Shown: positions 12,594 to 24,653, counted from the first letter of the stretch. The stretch: DNA of 64,000 bases from Manis javanica (GCF_040802235.1 NC_133166.1:114776991-114840990), one strand, 5' to 3'. Made by a program: numbers and translations. Notes: generated from the letters alone by a model not told the origin.

Positions 12594-15500
12594 CTAACAG
12601 GGAGAGACGACGGGGCTGCTGGAAGGTCGGGGCCTCGCATCCAGCCTCCCCACAGCCCTCCTGGCCATCCCAGGGAGTCTCTGGGACAAAATGGAGGGTG
12701 AGCTTTTCTAGATCACCCACAGCTCCTGCCCCCTGGTTTGACCAAGCACTCCTGTGGCTTCACTGGGTTTCCTGCCTCAGTTCTGGCCTTGGTCTCTGCC
12801 TTTCATGGCATCAACTAATTAACTTCCCAGGCATGTGGCAGAGAGGGGCCTGCAGTCCCCTCTGGGCTTCAGGCTCCTTGTCTGTGAAGTGGGGAACCAC
12901 CTGATGTGCATGCCACTCCATCTCCTTTCCAGAGTACTCCAGGTACCGCTTTCAAGCTACTGGCAGTTTCTAACCCATGACTGCCTCCAGGCGACCCCTC
13001 CCCTGACCCACACCTTGAGCCTACAGGATGCCTGGTGCCTCTGAGAGGCTGGGCGGAGCTGCATATCCCAGAAGTTCCCTCTTCTGGTACCCCGACCCTG
13101 GCTGGCTTTCCTACCCGGTGGTAAGTCACGGGCTCCAACTTATTTTTCCTCAGCTTCTTCACCAGCGACTTGTCCTCACGCAGGTCAGTCTTGCAGCCGA
13201 CGAGGATGATGGGCACTTCCTTGCAGAAGTGATTCACCTCCGGGTACCACTGCCGGGAGGGTAGCAGTGAGGGGGTTATGTGTTGGCCGTCGGGAGGGCC
13301 GTCCCTCTCTGCAGATGGGGAGAAAGGGCCACTCTCCTGCTCCCCGCACATTCCAACAATGATAATCAACACTGCCAACACTGAGGGGGAGCAACTCTGT
13401 GCCTGCCTCCAAGACTTCACATGTATGGACTCACCAATCCCCAACTCTTTATGAAGAACGTCTATTATCAATCCCAATGTACAGATGTGGTAACTGAGGC
13501 TCAGAAAGGCTATGTAACTTGGCCTTGGTGACAACTGGAAGTGGCAGGATTTGAGCCCAGGAGGAGGAGCCCAAAGCCCTGATTCCATCTGCTCTAGAAT
13601 CCTTCTTCTCTGCCAGGGAAGGGCTCCTACAACCATCCCCTAAACTGGGTAAAATATATAAGGAAACAAATAATCCTTTAAAAATAAAACAGCAAAATGG
13701 TTTTGCAGCTGTTTGCCGGTTGGAGGGAGTGTTCTTATCCTGTGTCAGCTGCTCTTTGGAATGTGAGGCGTCGGGGCCTGGTTACTGCAGCCTGGACCAC
13801 AGCTGGGAAGCCAGAGAGGGGGGCTTACGTCTCCAGGGCCCCTGCGCTCCTGGTCCTCCTCAGGTCTCCAGCCAACCTCCCCAGACCACAGCTCTTTCCC
13901 ACCAGTGGCACCTGAACGGATCTGCCCAGCCCTGTCCTCTCCCAGGAACTGCAGACTCAGACTTCTACCTGCTTACCTGACCCTCTGCTGGGACATCACA
14001 CAGACCCCCATTTCCCCTCTCTCCCCACCAGTTTGCTCCTTCTCATCTTAGGAAATGACAGGTCCACCTTCTAGTTGTTCTGGTCAAAATGTCTCTCTTC
14101 TACCCACGTCCAATCCACCCATAAATCCTGATGACTCTGCTTTCCAAACAGACCCAGCATCCTGCCCTCTCTGCCCCCACACATGGCTAGCCCCCTGGTC
14201 ACAGCCACCACCTTCTCTCCCAGGCCTTTGTGCCTGGCACACAGAGGTGTTCAATCAGTAGTTCTGAATGACTACATGGAACAGACCTCCTGGTTCAAAT
14301 CCCAGTGCTACCACTTTAATAGATGGGTGGAAATGTAAAGCCAGCGTGGAATGCTCCGGAGGCCAGAACAGCTCATCCACGAGAACTGAGCTCTGGAGTC
14401 CCCCTTGTCTCCAGGATAGTACAGGCTGCCCCGGTTTGTGTGTCTTGGAGCAAGTGATCCAATCTGGGGATAATAATAGTATCTGCTCTGTAAGGTTGTT
14501 CAGGGAGTAGATGAGTACATATGTGGACGGGCCCAGAACAGTGCCTGATGCACGGTAAATTCTCAGAAAACACTGCCCACACCATTGTGAAAATTATTAA
14601 CACCATCACTGGGCATTCTCTGTGGAACTCCAGAGCACACCATTGCCCACACAGGCCCTGGCAACAGCAGGGAGGGGCTGTGCCTGAGTCGGAGGGGGAA
14701 CACATTCCTGACACCTGTGAGCAGTGAGCAACCAGCAGCCTTGGGAACCCCTGACCTACCTGGGGTACATCTTGGGAGGCTGCTAGAGCCAGTAGTCACA
14801 CAGATGGGGGCTGAGAGCTGCTAGAAGGTGACCATGTAACCTTGGGCTGGCCCGGGCTGGTCCATGCTGGGTGAGCTGGGGCCTCTGGGTGACCCAGCAT
14901 TCTCAGGGCAGGTCACAGTAGAAAGAGCCACAGTATTTTGAATCCAGCACAGGGCAGGTGAGGAACTTTTGACTGGGAGTCAGAGGCCAGACCCTGCCAC
15001 CAAATCCTTGTGGGATCTCTGGCAAGTTGCTGCCCTGCTCTGGGCCTCAGTCTCCACATGTATATGCGAAAGGCACTAGAATCAGTGTCATCCAGGGCCT
15101 GCCATGCTTTGACAGCCTGCTGGGTCAAGGGTGGGGGCACAGCAGAGTGGCCTGGCCATGAGGGCTGTGCCCCTCCCCACCTTCCCCCAGTACCTACCCG
15201 GTTAGAGATGTTGTCAAAACTGTACGGGCTTGTGATGTCGAAGCAGAGGAGCAGGACACTGGCGTCAGGGTAGAACAGGGGCCGCAGGCGGTCATAGTCC
15301 ACTTGCCCTGGGTAGAGTGGGGGTGGTCACCTGCCCACTGTCAGCACCTCCCCAGCATTGGGGAGGTCACCCTACCAGACAGGGGTCTGGACCAGGGCCT
15401 GGTTGTGTGCCATGGGGTCTGACACAAATTTGGCACTTAGTGGTCATTCCACGTGAATGCCCCCTTGGAGCAGTGTTCCTCTGGCCTGTCTGTGGGACGT

Positions 15501-18500
15501 GCCAGCCCAGGCCTGCGTGAGTGTTCTCCTGTAGGCCAGGAGGGACTGAGGCCATCACTCAGGGGCCTGCTCTGCCCAGGACCTGAGGGCTGAGGAGTGA
15601 GCAGCAGGCACGACCCTGGGCAAACACATCTTAGCCCCTCCAAGGTCAGGGGCCTGCTGAGGTTCCCTGAGGTTATCTCTGCGCTCTGGTGTGGATCTGG
15701 CTCTGAATCCTCATGCAGGCAAGGTCAGGAGGCTGGAGGGCAGAGGTCAGGGTCAGGCAGATCTTACAGAAACTAAATCCAGGGTGGAACGCTCAGGAGG
15801 CCAGGAGCAGTTCATCCCTGAGGAAAGAGCCCTGGAGTCCCCCTTGTCTCCAGGACACAGTGGACTGCCCTAGGGTGGGGGAGGCAGCAGACGCAGGGCC
15901 AGAAGCAAGGAGGGTTCAGATTCCTGGGGGCCCTAATCCTGGCCCGCACCTGTCCCTTGGAGACTTGTTGGCCTCCCCGGTTCAGAGAGAGGGAGTAAGG
16001 CTTGGCTGCTGGGTATCTGGGGCCCCTCCTCCCACCCTGCTCCTCCCCTAGGCTTGCACACCCACCTGCTGTGTCCCAGATTTGGAGGTCCACGGGTTTG
16101 CCCTTCATTTGCAGGTTAACAGTGAGTCGCTCGAACACCGTGGGGGTGTAGCTCTGGGGAAAAAGGGGGCACGGCGCAGACTGTGAGGACAGGAGCCCTG
16201 GAGTCATGGTGTTGCCCCTCTTTGGGAGTCAGTGTGGCAGTTTCTGGGAAGTAGCTGGCTGTGGGGTTGAGGCCCAGCTGCCGCTTCCTAGTGGAATGCT
16301 CTGGCCAGGCACCGAACCTCCAGGCCTTCTCCTCAACCGTAAAGTGGGAGTATGGGATGTACCTACCACAGCGTCTTGCTGTGAGGATTTAGTGGGAAAC
16401 TCCATGCAGAGCCTGGCACGAAATAAGCGCTCTACACATGCCAGCCACTGTTATTTTTATCTTTGTCCCCCTGGACGGGGAGACTGTCCCATTTCTGAGC
16501 CTTCCTCCATGCTGTCCCCTCCTCCTGAAATGACATTAACCTATATTTGTTTGTTCACTCATTCACTCACTCATTCATGCAGTAAACATTAGCACCTTCT
16601 CCATGTCCAGTTCAGGACACTGGGGAGCAAGTAATAAACAAGATTAGCTCCAGAGACCTGTCCTGGAAAGCTCACAGCTTTTTAGGGTCCCTCCTTTGCC
16701 TCACAACCTGTCACAAGCCAACCAAGACCCCTGACCAGTCCTTTCTGGGACTCCTCCCCAAGGACACCTCCCCAGAACCCCTCCCAAGCCCTCCCCGTTT
16801 CTACCTCTCTGTGCTGTTAGCCTCAGGAGGTCACACAGGCCAGAGGCCCCTACACCCCAGGCCCGCTGAACCTGAGCTCACTCCCTCTCCATCGAGGCCA
16901 GAGGAATGGAACACAATGGGTTTTGTACACAGCGACATTAGGGGATGAGGAGGGGGAGCTTTACAGATGGGGTTCAAGCAACAGATAAGGAGGTTTTCAA
17001 AACTTTGCCACAACACAAGCCCCCTGAGGGGCATGCTAGACCGGATGCATCTTGGGTCCCCAGGCCTCCCTCACTTGCTCAGGGCTGGTCAGTCGAGCCA
17101 CCGCATGGGGGGACTCTGCCCTCCTGCTCTTCCCATGCCAGGTGGGGCCCCACCTGCCCATGACTCAGGAGGACCTTGAACCTGCCTGCCTGACTGCCCA
17201 CTGGCCCTCTGAGTCAGGCCCTGGCCCCTAGGAGGGGCAGCCCCTTAGTGGTGGGTCACAACCCTTCTCTGTCTATACTTTCTGCTGTGTTCTTTGAACT
17301 CCCAGCAGGGTGACTGCCTACGGGACCAGTGAGCACCTAATCTTATCTGTTGCGCTGCCCTCAGCTGGAAAGGCAGGGCCACGACCAAGCTAGGGCAGGG
17401 CAGAGATGATTCAGGCTTGGGTCTGCCCTTATGGGGCTCACCAACCGATGAATTATGGCAGGATGGGGGACATAGCCCGAGAGAGGAGAGTCATCCCAGG
17501 ACAGCACACCCATGGAAGTCCCAGGGTGACAAGGAAGGACTCGGCTAGTTCTGGACGGCAGGGCTGGTGCTTCCTGTCCCCTCCCATCCCCGCCCTTCGG
17601 TGGGGCCCTGGGCTTTGGTCCTGTGGGAATGGTTGCTGCTCCAAATGCCAGTGGCTCCCAGCCTGGAGGGCCCCCCTGCCTCACGAGCTCTCTCTGCTCT
17701 TCTCCCTGTGCCCTGAACCTGAAGTTGGCCCACAGCCCAACGAGAGTCACTGAGGCCCCTCCAAATCCCAGCCTACTCCCTGCTCAAGGCAGGAGGCCTG
17801 GGAGACGGGACCCCGGTCTCCTACTGCTGGTTTCTTGGGCTTGGAGAGCTTCCAGGAAAAGGATCGCAGTATGAGCAGAAGGCGGGTCTAGCAGGCAGAG
17901 ACCTGGGGTCATGGCCAGGGAGACCTGCACTGCCACTGGGCTCTGTTCCCCAAGGCAAGACCATGTTGTTGTCCCAGGGGTAGCATCTGGGGGGCCCAAA
18001 AACATGTCCCTCCCAACTTTAAGCAAATGTGACTAGCCAGAGGAGGTGATGTCAGTTTCCTAAGCTGCAAAGCAACTCAGCTTGATGTTACTTCAGTGGA
18101 AAGAAAGGTTCGACACTGTTACCAGGCCTGCCCTCTCTGGCCTTCCCTGGGGGACTCCCCGGTGCTTGCACAACCCAGGAGTTTGCAAGATGCTGGGATG
18201 GTAGGAGGGAGATGAGGTGGCTTGATGGAGGGGTCCACCTGGACAGTCAGTGAGCATGCTGGTGAAGGACGCACAGTCAACATGCCAGGCCATTAGGGGC
18301 ATGCCTGGTGCCACTCCAGGTCATCTCCCAGCCTTCCTCAATTCTAGCTCACCATCATGCTAGGTCCCTCCATCCCATGAGGTGGCTCAGAGAGGCTAAG
18401 CAAGGTGCTGACGGCCACCCAGCTTGTTAGAGGAGAGCAGTCTGACCAGTCATGTGTTCTTACCCTCACGGCAGAGCCATGGGATGTCTGCTGTAGGGGA

Positions 18501-19110
18501 CAGGAGATGGTGTTTCCCAAAAAAGATGTTTGCTTAGTCCTTCCAGTCACAGGCTCGGAGCTGAGCCATTAGCTGGTATTAACTTACTCTTCACAGTGAC
18601 CCTGGCAGGTGGGCACTGTCATTTTCCCTATTATGCAGTTAAGGAAACAAGCACAGATTGGGTAGGAGACTTGCCCAAGGGCACAAGCTGTAAGTGGCAG
18701 AGCCATGATAGGACCCCAGGCAGTCTGGCTGCAGAGTCCTCAGGCCCTCTTAGCCATGCTGTGCCACCAGGTGCCCTCTTAGGATCTGCTTTGAGCCGAG
18801 CTGCCGAAATCAGTGCCCGGGACACCTCTCCCAGGTAGGTGCCATTCTTGCCACTTTACGGATCACATCATTGAGGCATTCGCTCCGGATAGCAGAGCGA
18901 GAAGTGCCTGCGACCCCCCACTGTAAGGGCAGGCCACGGGGAGGATGCGGGCGCCGTGCCAGAGGGGCTGGCACTCACCTCGGGAAAGGCCCCGTCGGCG
19001 AAGACCATCAGCAGCGACGTCTTCCCGCAGCCGCCGTCGCCCACCAGGACCACCTTGACGGACGGCGCGCCCGGAGTCACCTCCTCGCTCACAGCCTGGG
19101 CCGCCTTCAT
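12426..19110 (-). CDS. RHOD: RHOD, Rho-related GTP-binding protein RhoD (five coding exons, 210 aa)
   Basis: Coding exons on the minus strand are 19110-18979, 16153-16066, 15307-15198, 13249-13115 and 12593-12426. Joined they give 633 bases, 210 residues plus TGA, the human RHOD length as I recall it. All introns are GT-AG. RhoD is a small GTPase of endosome and plasma membranes that controls actin and early-endosome motility. Visible motifs: P-loop GDGGCGKTS (24-32), effector loop SYTPTVFE (45-52), DTAGQ (71-75), CKTD (129-132), ECSA (170-173) and C-terminal CaaX box CMVT (207-210) for prenylation. The short N-terminal extension before the G domain is typical of RhoD. Residue 76 is valine, where Rho proteins normally carry D or E. 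A CpG island covers exon 1. The polyadenylation site is not resolved: the nearest minus-strand AATAAA I see is about 750 bp past the stop, near an old repeat. No frameshift or stop interrupts the reading frame. Confidence 0.97.
13115..13249 (-). CDS. RHOD: RHOD coding exon 4 (guanine-specificity motif)
   Basis: Encodes 45 residues, WYPEVNHF to EPVTYHR (111-155), in phase 0 at both ends. It carries the CKTD guanine-recognition motif. In RhoD this takes the place of the TKxD found in RhoA. The donor is CGG|GTAGGA. Confidence 0.96.
13360..13580 (-). repeat. MIR SINE in RHOD intron 3
   Basis: Antisense MIR: gtaactgaggctcagaaagg, aggatttgagcccaggagga. Confidence 0.8.
14265..14565 (+). repeat. MIR SINE split by a duplicated block, RHOD intron 3
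   Basis: MIR sequence (ctggttcaaatcccagtgct) resumes at about 14440 (ttggagcaagtgatccaatc, gataataatagtatctgctc). The intervening 14341-14430 block is not MIR and has a near-copy at 15779-15869. Confidence 0.65.
14341..14430. repeat. Local duplication, copy A (RHOD intron 3)
   Basis: About 90 bp from ccagcgtggaatgctc to caggctgcc. Shares tctggagtcccccttgtctcc-like core sequence with copy B at 15779-15869 at roughly 80% identity by eye. Confidence 0.75.
15198..15307 (-). CDS. RHOD: RHOD coding exon 3 (switch II)
   Basis: Begins within Gly74 and encodes Q75, V76, [11 protein letters not shown] and on to NISNR (residue 110). It ends in phase 0 at a CGG|GTAGGT donor. The codon for residue 76 reads GTG (Val), against the usual acidic residue. 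The rest matches RhoD closely. Confidence 0.95.
15779..15869. repeat. Local duplication, copy B (RHOD intron 2)
   Basis: About 91 bp from ccagggtggaacgctc to tggactgcc, a near-copy of 14341-14430 in the same orientation. RHOD exon 3 lies between the two copies. Confidence 0.75.
16066..16153 (-). CDS. RHOD: RHOD coding exon 2 (effector loop, start of switch II)
   Basis: Encodes SYTPTVFE through IWDTA plus the first base of Gly74. The acceptor follows a purine-poor tract (cccccag on the minus strand) and the donor is GCAG|GTGGGT. The 88-base length takes the frame from phase 0 to phase 1. Confidence 0.96.
16285..16465 (+). repeat. MIR SINE in RHOD intron 1
   Basis: MIR-like 3' half: accgtaaagtgggagtatgg, ctgtgaggatttagtgggaa, agcctggcacgaaataagcg. 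Confidence 0.65.
18560..18790 (-). repeat. MIR SINE in RHOD intron 1
   Basis: Antisense MIR: tgcagttaaggaaacaagca, cttgcccaagggcacaagct, caggcagtctggctgcagag. Confidence 0.8.
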
Positions 19111-19480
19111 CGCGGCGGGGCACGGGGCGCGGGGCGGCGGGCGGCGGGCGGCGACGGCGCAGGGCTGGCGCGAGGCAGGCCTGGCGGCGCAGTAATGTGG
19201 AAGGGGCGGCGCGGCGGGAGGAAGTGGGAGCCGGGCGGGCGGGGGGGCGGGCCAGCGGCCCAGGTGAGGCCAGAGTCGGGGGCGGGGCGGCGCAGAGCCA
19301 GCGGGGCGGGGCCTCCCCGGAGCCTCCCCCCGCCTCCCGCTCTCCCTCCCGTGCCGTCCAGCCGCGAGAAGCACGCAGTGAGCCTACCGCGGGCGGGCGT
19401 CGGGCCCCGAGGAGGGGCCGCAGAGGGCCCCCTGCGCTCAGCAGGAGGAAGCCCTGGTCTGGTGGGGGGAAGACAAGTGG
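18930..19480 (-). promoter_or_regulatory. RHOD: CpG island and promoter region of RHOD
   Basis: A dense run of CG dinucleotides and GGGCGG boxes surrounds RHOD exon 1 and about 370 bp upstream, including several GC boxes on the minus strand at 19220-19310. No TATA box is visible, so a dispersed CpG-island type of initiation is likely. The exact transcription start cannot be read from the sequence. Confidence 0.8.
18979..19110 (-). CDS. RHOD: RHOD coding exon 1 (start codon, P-loop)
   Basis: Encodes residues 1-44, from MKAAQ to the end of AFPE. The ATG (19110-19108) sits in a GC-rich context with a favourable purine-rich Kozak flank, and aligns with the human start (MTAAQ). It contains the phosphate-binding loop GDGGCGKTS. 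The donor is GAG|GTGAGT, leaving phase 0. Upstream in-frame sequence stays open only because the island is GC-rich. Confidence 0.96.
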
Positions 19481-21009
19481 TGGGACAGTGACCGAGCGTG
19501 TGCAGAGTGTGGGCGGGAAAGACGAGCCAGTTGGAGAGGGTGGGGGGGTCAGCCGTTGGCTTGCTAGTTCGCTGGGGCTCGAGAATGGGTCCCAGCTTAG
19601 GTGGGGCTCCAGGGCAGGAATCATTACTTTGGGTGAATGAGTGAGTGAGTGAATGGAGGTACATTTCCCCCAGGGCTTGGAGACGGAGCACACCACAGTC
19701 CTCCCTCCAGATGTTTAAGGCCAGGTGGGAACAGCGTGACCCAGACAAGCCCTTACGGGTCATTCGCTGGTACTGTTAGCCTGGCCTGCTTACCCCAGCC
19801 AGTCCCAGGAAGTGTTGCTGCAGGTGGGTGACCAACTGTTTCACCTCTGGCTGGGGGATGATCTAGGGAAAGCAATGGAACCTTCATCTATAAAGTGCTT
19901 AGGGCAGGGTCTGGTGCATGGCCTGTACCATGTGTGAGTGATCTTATTATTTAACCAACACTGATGCCCTCTCTGTGCCCAAGAGCCTGGGACCCTGAGC
20001 CATTCAAGACAAAGTCCCTACTTTGAGCAGCCAAAATCTAGAATGGGAGATAGGACATTGGTGTGATAAGACCTACACCTGAGGTGGGGACAGGCAGTGG
20101 GTGGGAGTAGGGAAGAGAGGCTCTTCACCCAGGGTGGGGGTGTCAGGAAACCCTTCTGAGAGGGGCCAGAGTCTAGAGGAAAAAGTGAGGTACAGATGGG
20201 GGAGGAGGGGTGTTCCAAACTGAGGGAACAGCACATGCAAAGTATGGTGGCAAGAGAGAAGGGGGCACTGGGGGGTCACAGTCCTTCCCTGTGATGGGAG
20301 TGAGGTTGGGTTGGGGAGCTGGTGCCGGCATGAGGCTAAGCAGGGCCTGGATAGTGGAGCGTTTTGGATGCCAGGAATAAAGGCAGAGCTGAGCTGAGAA
20401 CTTACCCCACCTGACCTCCCACTTGGGTTAGTGGCCAGAATTGAAATCTTTTAAAAATGGGCAAAAGGGTCTCCCTAAATCTTGGACTGTTTTCAAAGCT
20501 AAGCAGGTGAAAAAGTTGCCTCGGCCCCCTTCGAACGACAGTGGCCCAAAGAGGCAGCCAGGGCAGGAGTTGCTGTCCCCCCTGTACTGAGGCAGAGCCC
20601 AGATTCCTGAATCCTATCCCAAGCTCAACAGGGCCGTGGTCAGCAGGCTGAGAGGGGCCTCACCTGGATGGCGGGTGTACCCCAAGACATCCCCACCCTT
20701 CAGGTGCCCCTTTCTCCCCGAAACTGCCAAAGGGCTGGGCAGTGACTCGGCACTGGGCTGGGTGTGTAGCCACTGAGCAGGGCTCCCCGCCCCAGCGGGT
20801 GGTGGGGAGGAGGCCCATCCCCCAACGATCAGCTGTCAGCCTGCTCTCCCCACTGCTGCTGTCATCAGGCTTTGGATGACAAGGATGGGAGGCAGGTGGG
20901 GCCAGACTGGGGGTGGAAGGAGCTGAGAGTCAGGCAGAGGCGTTTGACCTTGGTTGCTATAGGGATAATAACTCTAATGACATCCTTGATGTGTGTCATA
21001 CTTTACAGT

Positions 21010-21200
21010 TTCACTGAACGTTTCCTAATAACAGTGTAATGGATTGCTAACCGTGTGCAGGCACTATGTCCTAGCAGGTGGGAATTGTTAGCCCCATCTT
21101 ACAGGTGAGGAACCTGAGGCCCAGAGAAGTCAAGTTCTTGTCGGTTAAGTTCTCGTCTAAGCTCCACAGCTAGTAGGAGGCAGAATTGGAATTTGAATCT
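21010..21200 (-). repeat. MIR SINE
   Basis: Antisense MIR: ttacaggtgaggaacctgag, gcacagctagtaggaggcag-like stretch and tggaatttgaatctgggtct. Confidence 0.75.
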
Positions 21201-21259
21201 GGGTCTGGCCACTACACCAGGCTGTCTCCTCACAGCACACCTCGTGGTCGCCATTCCCT

Positions 21260-21425
21260 AAATTTCATCCAGCTCTCAGACCATGAGGTGGGCAGGATAG
21301 GTGAACTGCTTCTCCCATTCTACAGATTTTGGGAACTGAGGCCCAGAGAAGGCAGCAGCTTGTCTCAAACTAGCAAGACACAGAGCCAGGACTTGAACCT
21401 AGATCTCTTGATGTGAAACCCCAGC
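21260..21425 (-). repeat. MIR SINE
   Basis: A second antisense MIR close behind the previous one: gggaactgaggcccagagaa, gccaggacttgaacctagat. Confidence 0.75.
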
Positions 21426-23959
21426 CTACTCCCACTCTACCCTCATGCTTCTGCAAGAGGGAGATTGGTCACTGGGCCCTGGTTGACAGGGAATTTCCCC
21501 AAATCTCAGACATTGCTGGGCCCTGGATGGCACTGGAGTTTACCTGGAGTTTATTTTGGAGTGGGGCGGTGGCCTGGGTCACAGTCCACCTGGTCAGGGT
21601 ACTGTTTACTCTTTCATTGTCTTCTGTGGCTGCTGTTTACTGCCAACCTGTAGGTTATGCAGTCTCTTGAGACCTACCAGTCCCAAGCCCGGTGTTTTCC
21701 GGGTGCCCTGTGCAGCAGGTCACTGCCCTGCACATCCCAGAGCGGCAGAGGAGGCCAGGCCAGCCTTGAGCAGACCTGGAATCCCCCGCGGGATGCAGCC
21801 AGCCAGGCAGGATCTTCTAGTCCCCAACCAAGCCTTGAGCATCTCAAGGCAGTGACCAAGGTTGACCCAACTCTGTACCCCCAGCAGGGGCACCTGCCCC
21901 AGTTGTGGCTTGGGATGTTATATTCAATCAACTACCTAGCTGGGCAAACAGGGGAAAGGAAGGAAGGTAAAGGAACAAGGGAGAAAGGAAGGAGGGAAGG
22001 TAGACTGACTTTCAAAAGAATGGACACATTGCAGGAATGAGTAAAGAACAAACGACTGCATGGTTGAGTGAAAACAGCAGACACCAAGTGCAGCGTCAGC
22101 AGAGAGGTGAACACCCTCCAGCCTCCATCTGCTCCAAGGGTCCCTGGCCCTGCCCTTCTGCCCCATTTTCGGACATCTACCCTCTCCTCCTCCTCGAGTC
22201 CCTTGCTGTCCTGTGGAGTCTCTGCTGCCCCCAGATGGCTGCTCCGCTCCCTTCATGGTCGTCACCTAGGGCTGCCTGCTCAGCTTGGGGTTCCTGTCTT
22301 GAGGTGTCAGGTGTTCATATATGACTTAAGGAGGACAGTGGGTGCCAGGGGTCGGAACTTCAGAGGTCTGGTCCTGCCCTTTGGATGCCTCGGCAGGGTG
22401 TGCAGGCCCTTTGCTCCTCATGCCTCCCCATGTACCCCACCCCCACCGTTAGTCCCAAACACCAGGTTCCCAGAGCTCTTGTCCTTGGCCAGAACTCCAC
22501 CCCAAGCCTTGACCTCATCTATGCTGAGCACCTACTGTGAGCTAGATGCTTGGCAGGTGTCAATTTCATTCCCTGCTATGAAGTATGTATAATTCTTAGC
22601 CTCATTAGATCGAGTGCCCAAGATCTAGCTGGTAAGTGGAGTTGCTAGGATTCTAAGCTCCAGCATTTGGGCTCTAGAGGCCCCTCCCCTACTGCCCAAT
22701 CCCTAAAAGACAGAGGTGTGGGAGTCTTTAGAGGCCTTCCTGCCCAATATGCTCATTCTTCAGATGGGGAAACTGAGGCTCTTGAGGGGGAGGGGCTTGT
22801 CATACAGCAAGTAGGCAGCAGACCCAGTCCATGGCCAGTGGAAATCAGAAGGGCCTCCTCTCCCGCCTCCTTCTGTCTGGCCTCCTCCAGACCAACTTAA
22901 CTCTGGCTGCCATTTAGCAGGAGTTCAGAGCACGGGTAGAAGGCCTCCTGCCCCAAAACCTCCCCCTGCCTCGCCATTACTGGTCCTTGTGGGTGGGATG
23001 GAAGGTTGATAATGGGGTGGGAGTGGTGAGGGAAGTGGGGAACCCTGTGGCCCAGTCTCGGTGTTTGCCGAGCTTTGGTTTTTCCCCTTGGGTTTCTGCA
23101 GGCATGGATGACCAAGGCAGGGGAGAGGGTTTGAGCTGCTGTCAAGTGTGGCTGCTAAAGCCGCCCATCCTTCCCCTCACAGGCCGGCCTGGCTCAGCCG
23201 CCCTCTTGGGTGGGCCTTGGCCTAGACAGAGCAGTCCTGGGACCCTCGAGGCAGGTCTGTTGCCCTAGGGCTAGAGGAGCCGGGGTGGTAGGAGAGTGGA
23301 GCAGAGACAGGAAGAGGTGGGGGTACCTCAGTGTGGGCCTTGCTGAGTGAACCCAAAGCCTAAAGGCGGCTCGGACAACCCCTTAGGGACCAAGACCAGC
23401 ACTCGATGTCCCTCACTTCCAAAGTCGCTTAGAGCGGCCCCCCTTCCTGTCCCTCTTCCTCGGACCTGCTCCTGCCCAGGACCTCCTCATGGCTCCCCAC
23501 TGCCAGCAGGACCAGGACCCTTAGCCTCACCCTGGACACCCTCCCCAGCTCAGCCCCACCTGGCCTCCCCAGGCTCAGCTGGCTGTGCAGCTCCCCAGAC
23601 ACATGTGGTGCCTTTCTGCAGGCAATTCCCCTGCCTAGTGGCCTCTCACCATCCTCCCGGCCCTGCAAGGCCAGTACTCAAGCTTCCATTTCCTCCTGGA
23701 AGCCTCTGCTGGCGTTCAGCCTTTGTGGGCTCCGGCAGTGGCCTGTCTCATTGGTTACCTCTGTATGCCTTGCTTCGGGTTCCAAAGAAGCTCTTCACAG
23801 TCACTGTGGTGGACAGGCTTCCTGGGGACTGCTGGCAATTCCCACCCAGATCCTCTTCCCCACACTTGCTGTGATCTTCCAGGGCTCAAGAGGGGGAAGC
23901 CAGAACAGCCTCTGGGGGGCTTCTCTGCTACCCCTCAGCCCCACCCTCAAGGAGTTGGG

Positions 23960-24140
23960 GAAGAGGCGATGTGGCCTAGTGGTAAAAAGCACCTGCTCTG
24001 GAGCCCACGAGCCTGAGCTGAATCCCAGCTCTGAGACTTTCTGGCTGTGTGATCTTGCATTAGTTACCTAACCTCTCTGGTCTTCCATTTCCATGTCTGC
24101 GAATGAGGGTACAACAGTACCCACCTCTAAGCACTGCAGG
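23960..24140 (+). repeat. MIR SINE, near full length
   Basis: Carries the tRNA-like head (gatgtggcctagtggtaaaa) and the core (aatcccagctctgagacttt, gtgatcttgcattagttacc). It is the best preserved MIR in the window. The A and B box-like positions are degraded, so it is not a functional tRNA. Confidence 0.9.
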
Positions 24141-24229
24141 GTTGTAACCTGGACACCAGCACCCATTGCACTCACACGGCCCTTCTCACTTCCAATCCTT
24201 TCCTCTGGCTCCCTTCCCCTCTTCCCCCA

Positions 24230-24450
24230 ACTTTTCTCTAGCAAGGTTGATATATTAACCAAGTTTTTGCCCACTCCTGCTCTTTTCTATATGTTGTTCC
24301 CTCTGCCAGGAATGCTTTTTTGGCCTTATCTACCTTTTTTGGCATTATACTCCTTGCCCTGAAGACTAGGCTCAGTGACACCATCAGGAAGCCTTCCTTG
24401 ATATTCCCTACTGCTATTCTCCCTGCCAAGCCTGGCTCAGGGCCCCTTCT
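24230..24450 (-). mobile_element. L2 3' fragment
   Basis: The antisense L2 signature tgttccctctgccaggaatg is followed by a stretch ending caggaagccttccttgata. Degraded. Confidence 0.65.
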
Positions 24451-24653
24451 CAGCATTTCCCAAGCAGCCTGATGGCACCGATCCTTGTGATGGTCCTCCC
24501 AAGCAATAGGAGCCTCTTTCCCCCTGGGCACCCAGCAGTGGGGGAGGGCATCATCAAAGTACCTTCCCCTCCATCATGTGGAGACCTGGAGAAGAGACGG
24601 AGGTCATCAGGACCAAGCAGGGCTCCTGGAAGCCCCCTCCTTCCTGCCCCAGC

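Larger units (their letters stand above)
19481..24229. other. Intergenic region between RHOD promoter and SYT12 3' end
   Basis: Contains MIRs (21.0, 21.3 and 24.0 kb) and a purine-rich run at 21950-22005 (GGAAG units). Frames at 22068-22592 and 23347-23874 (174-175 codons) lack recognisable domains. Confidence 0.6.

Noticed and set aside
18863-19696. Long minus-strand open frames (up to 277 codons) across the RHOD promoter
   Set aside because: They arise from the GC-rich CpG island, overlap in several frames on both strands, and run through the RHOD exon 1 donor. Only the 44-codon exon 1 part in one frame is real.
22068-23874. Plus-strand frames of 174 and 175 codons between the genes
   Set aside because: Compositionally proline/serine/leucine-rich, no splice-consistent extension and no known homologue.
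23960-24060. Possible tRNA gene (tRNA-like head)
   Set aside because: The tRNA-like sequence belongs to a MIR and does not form a complete cloverleaf.
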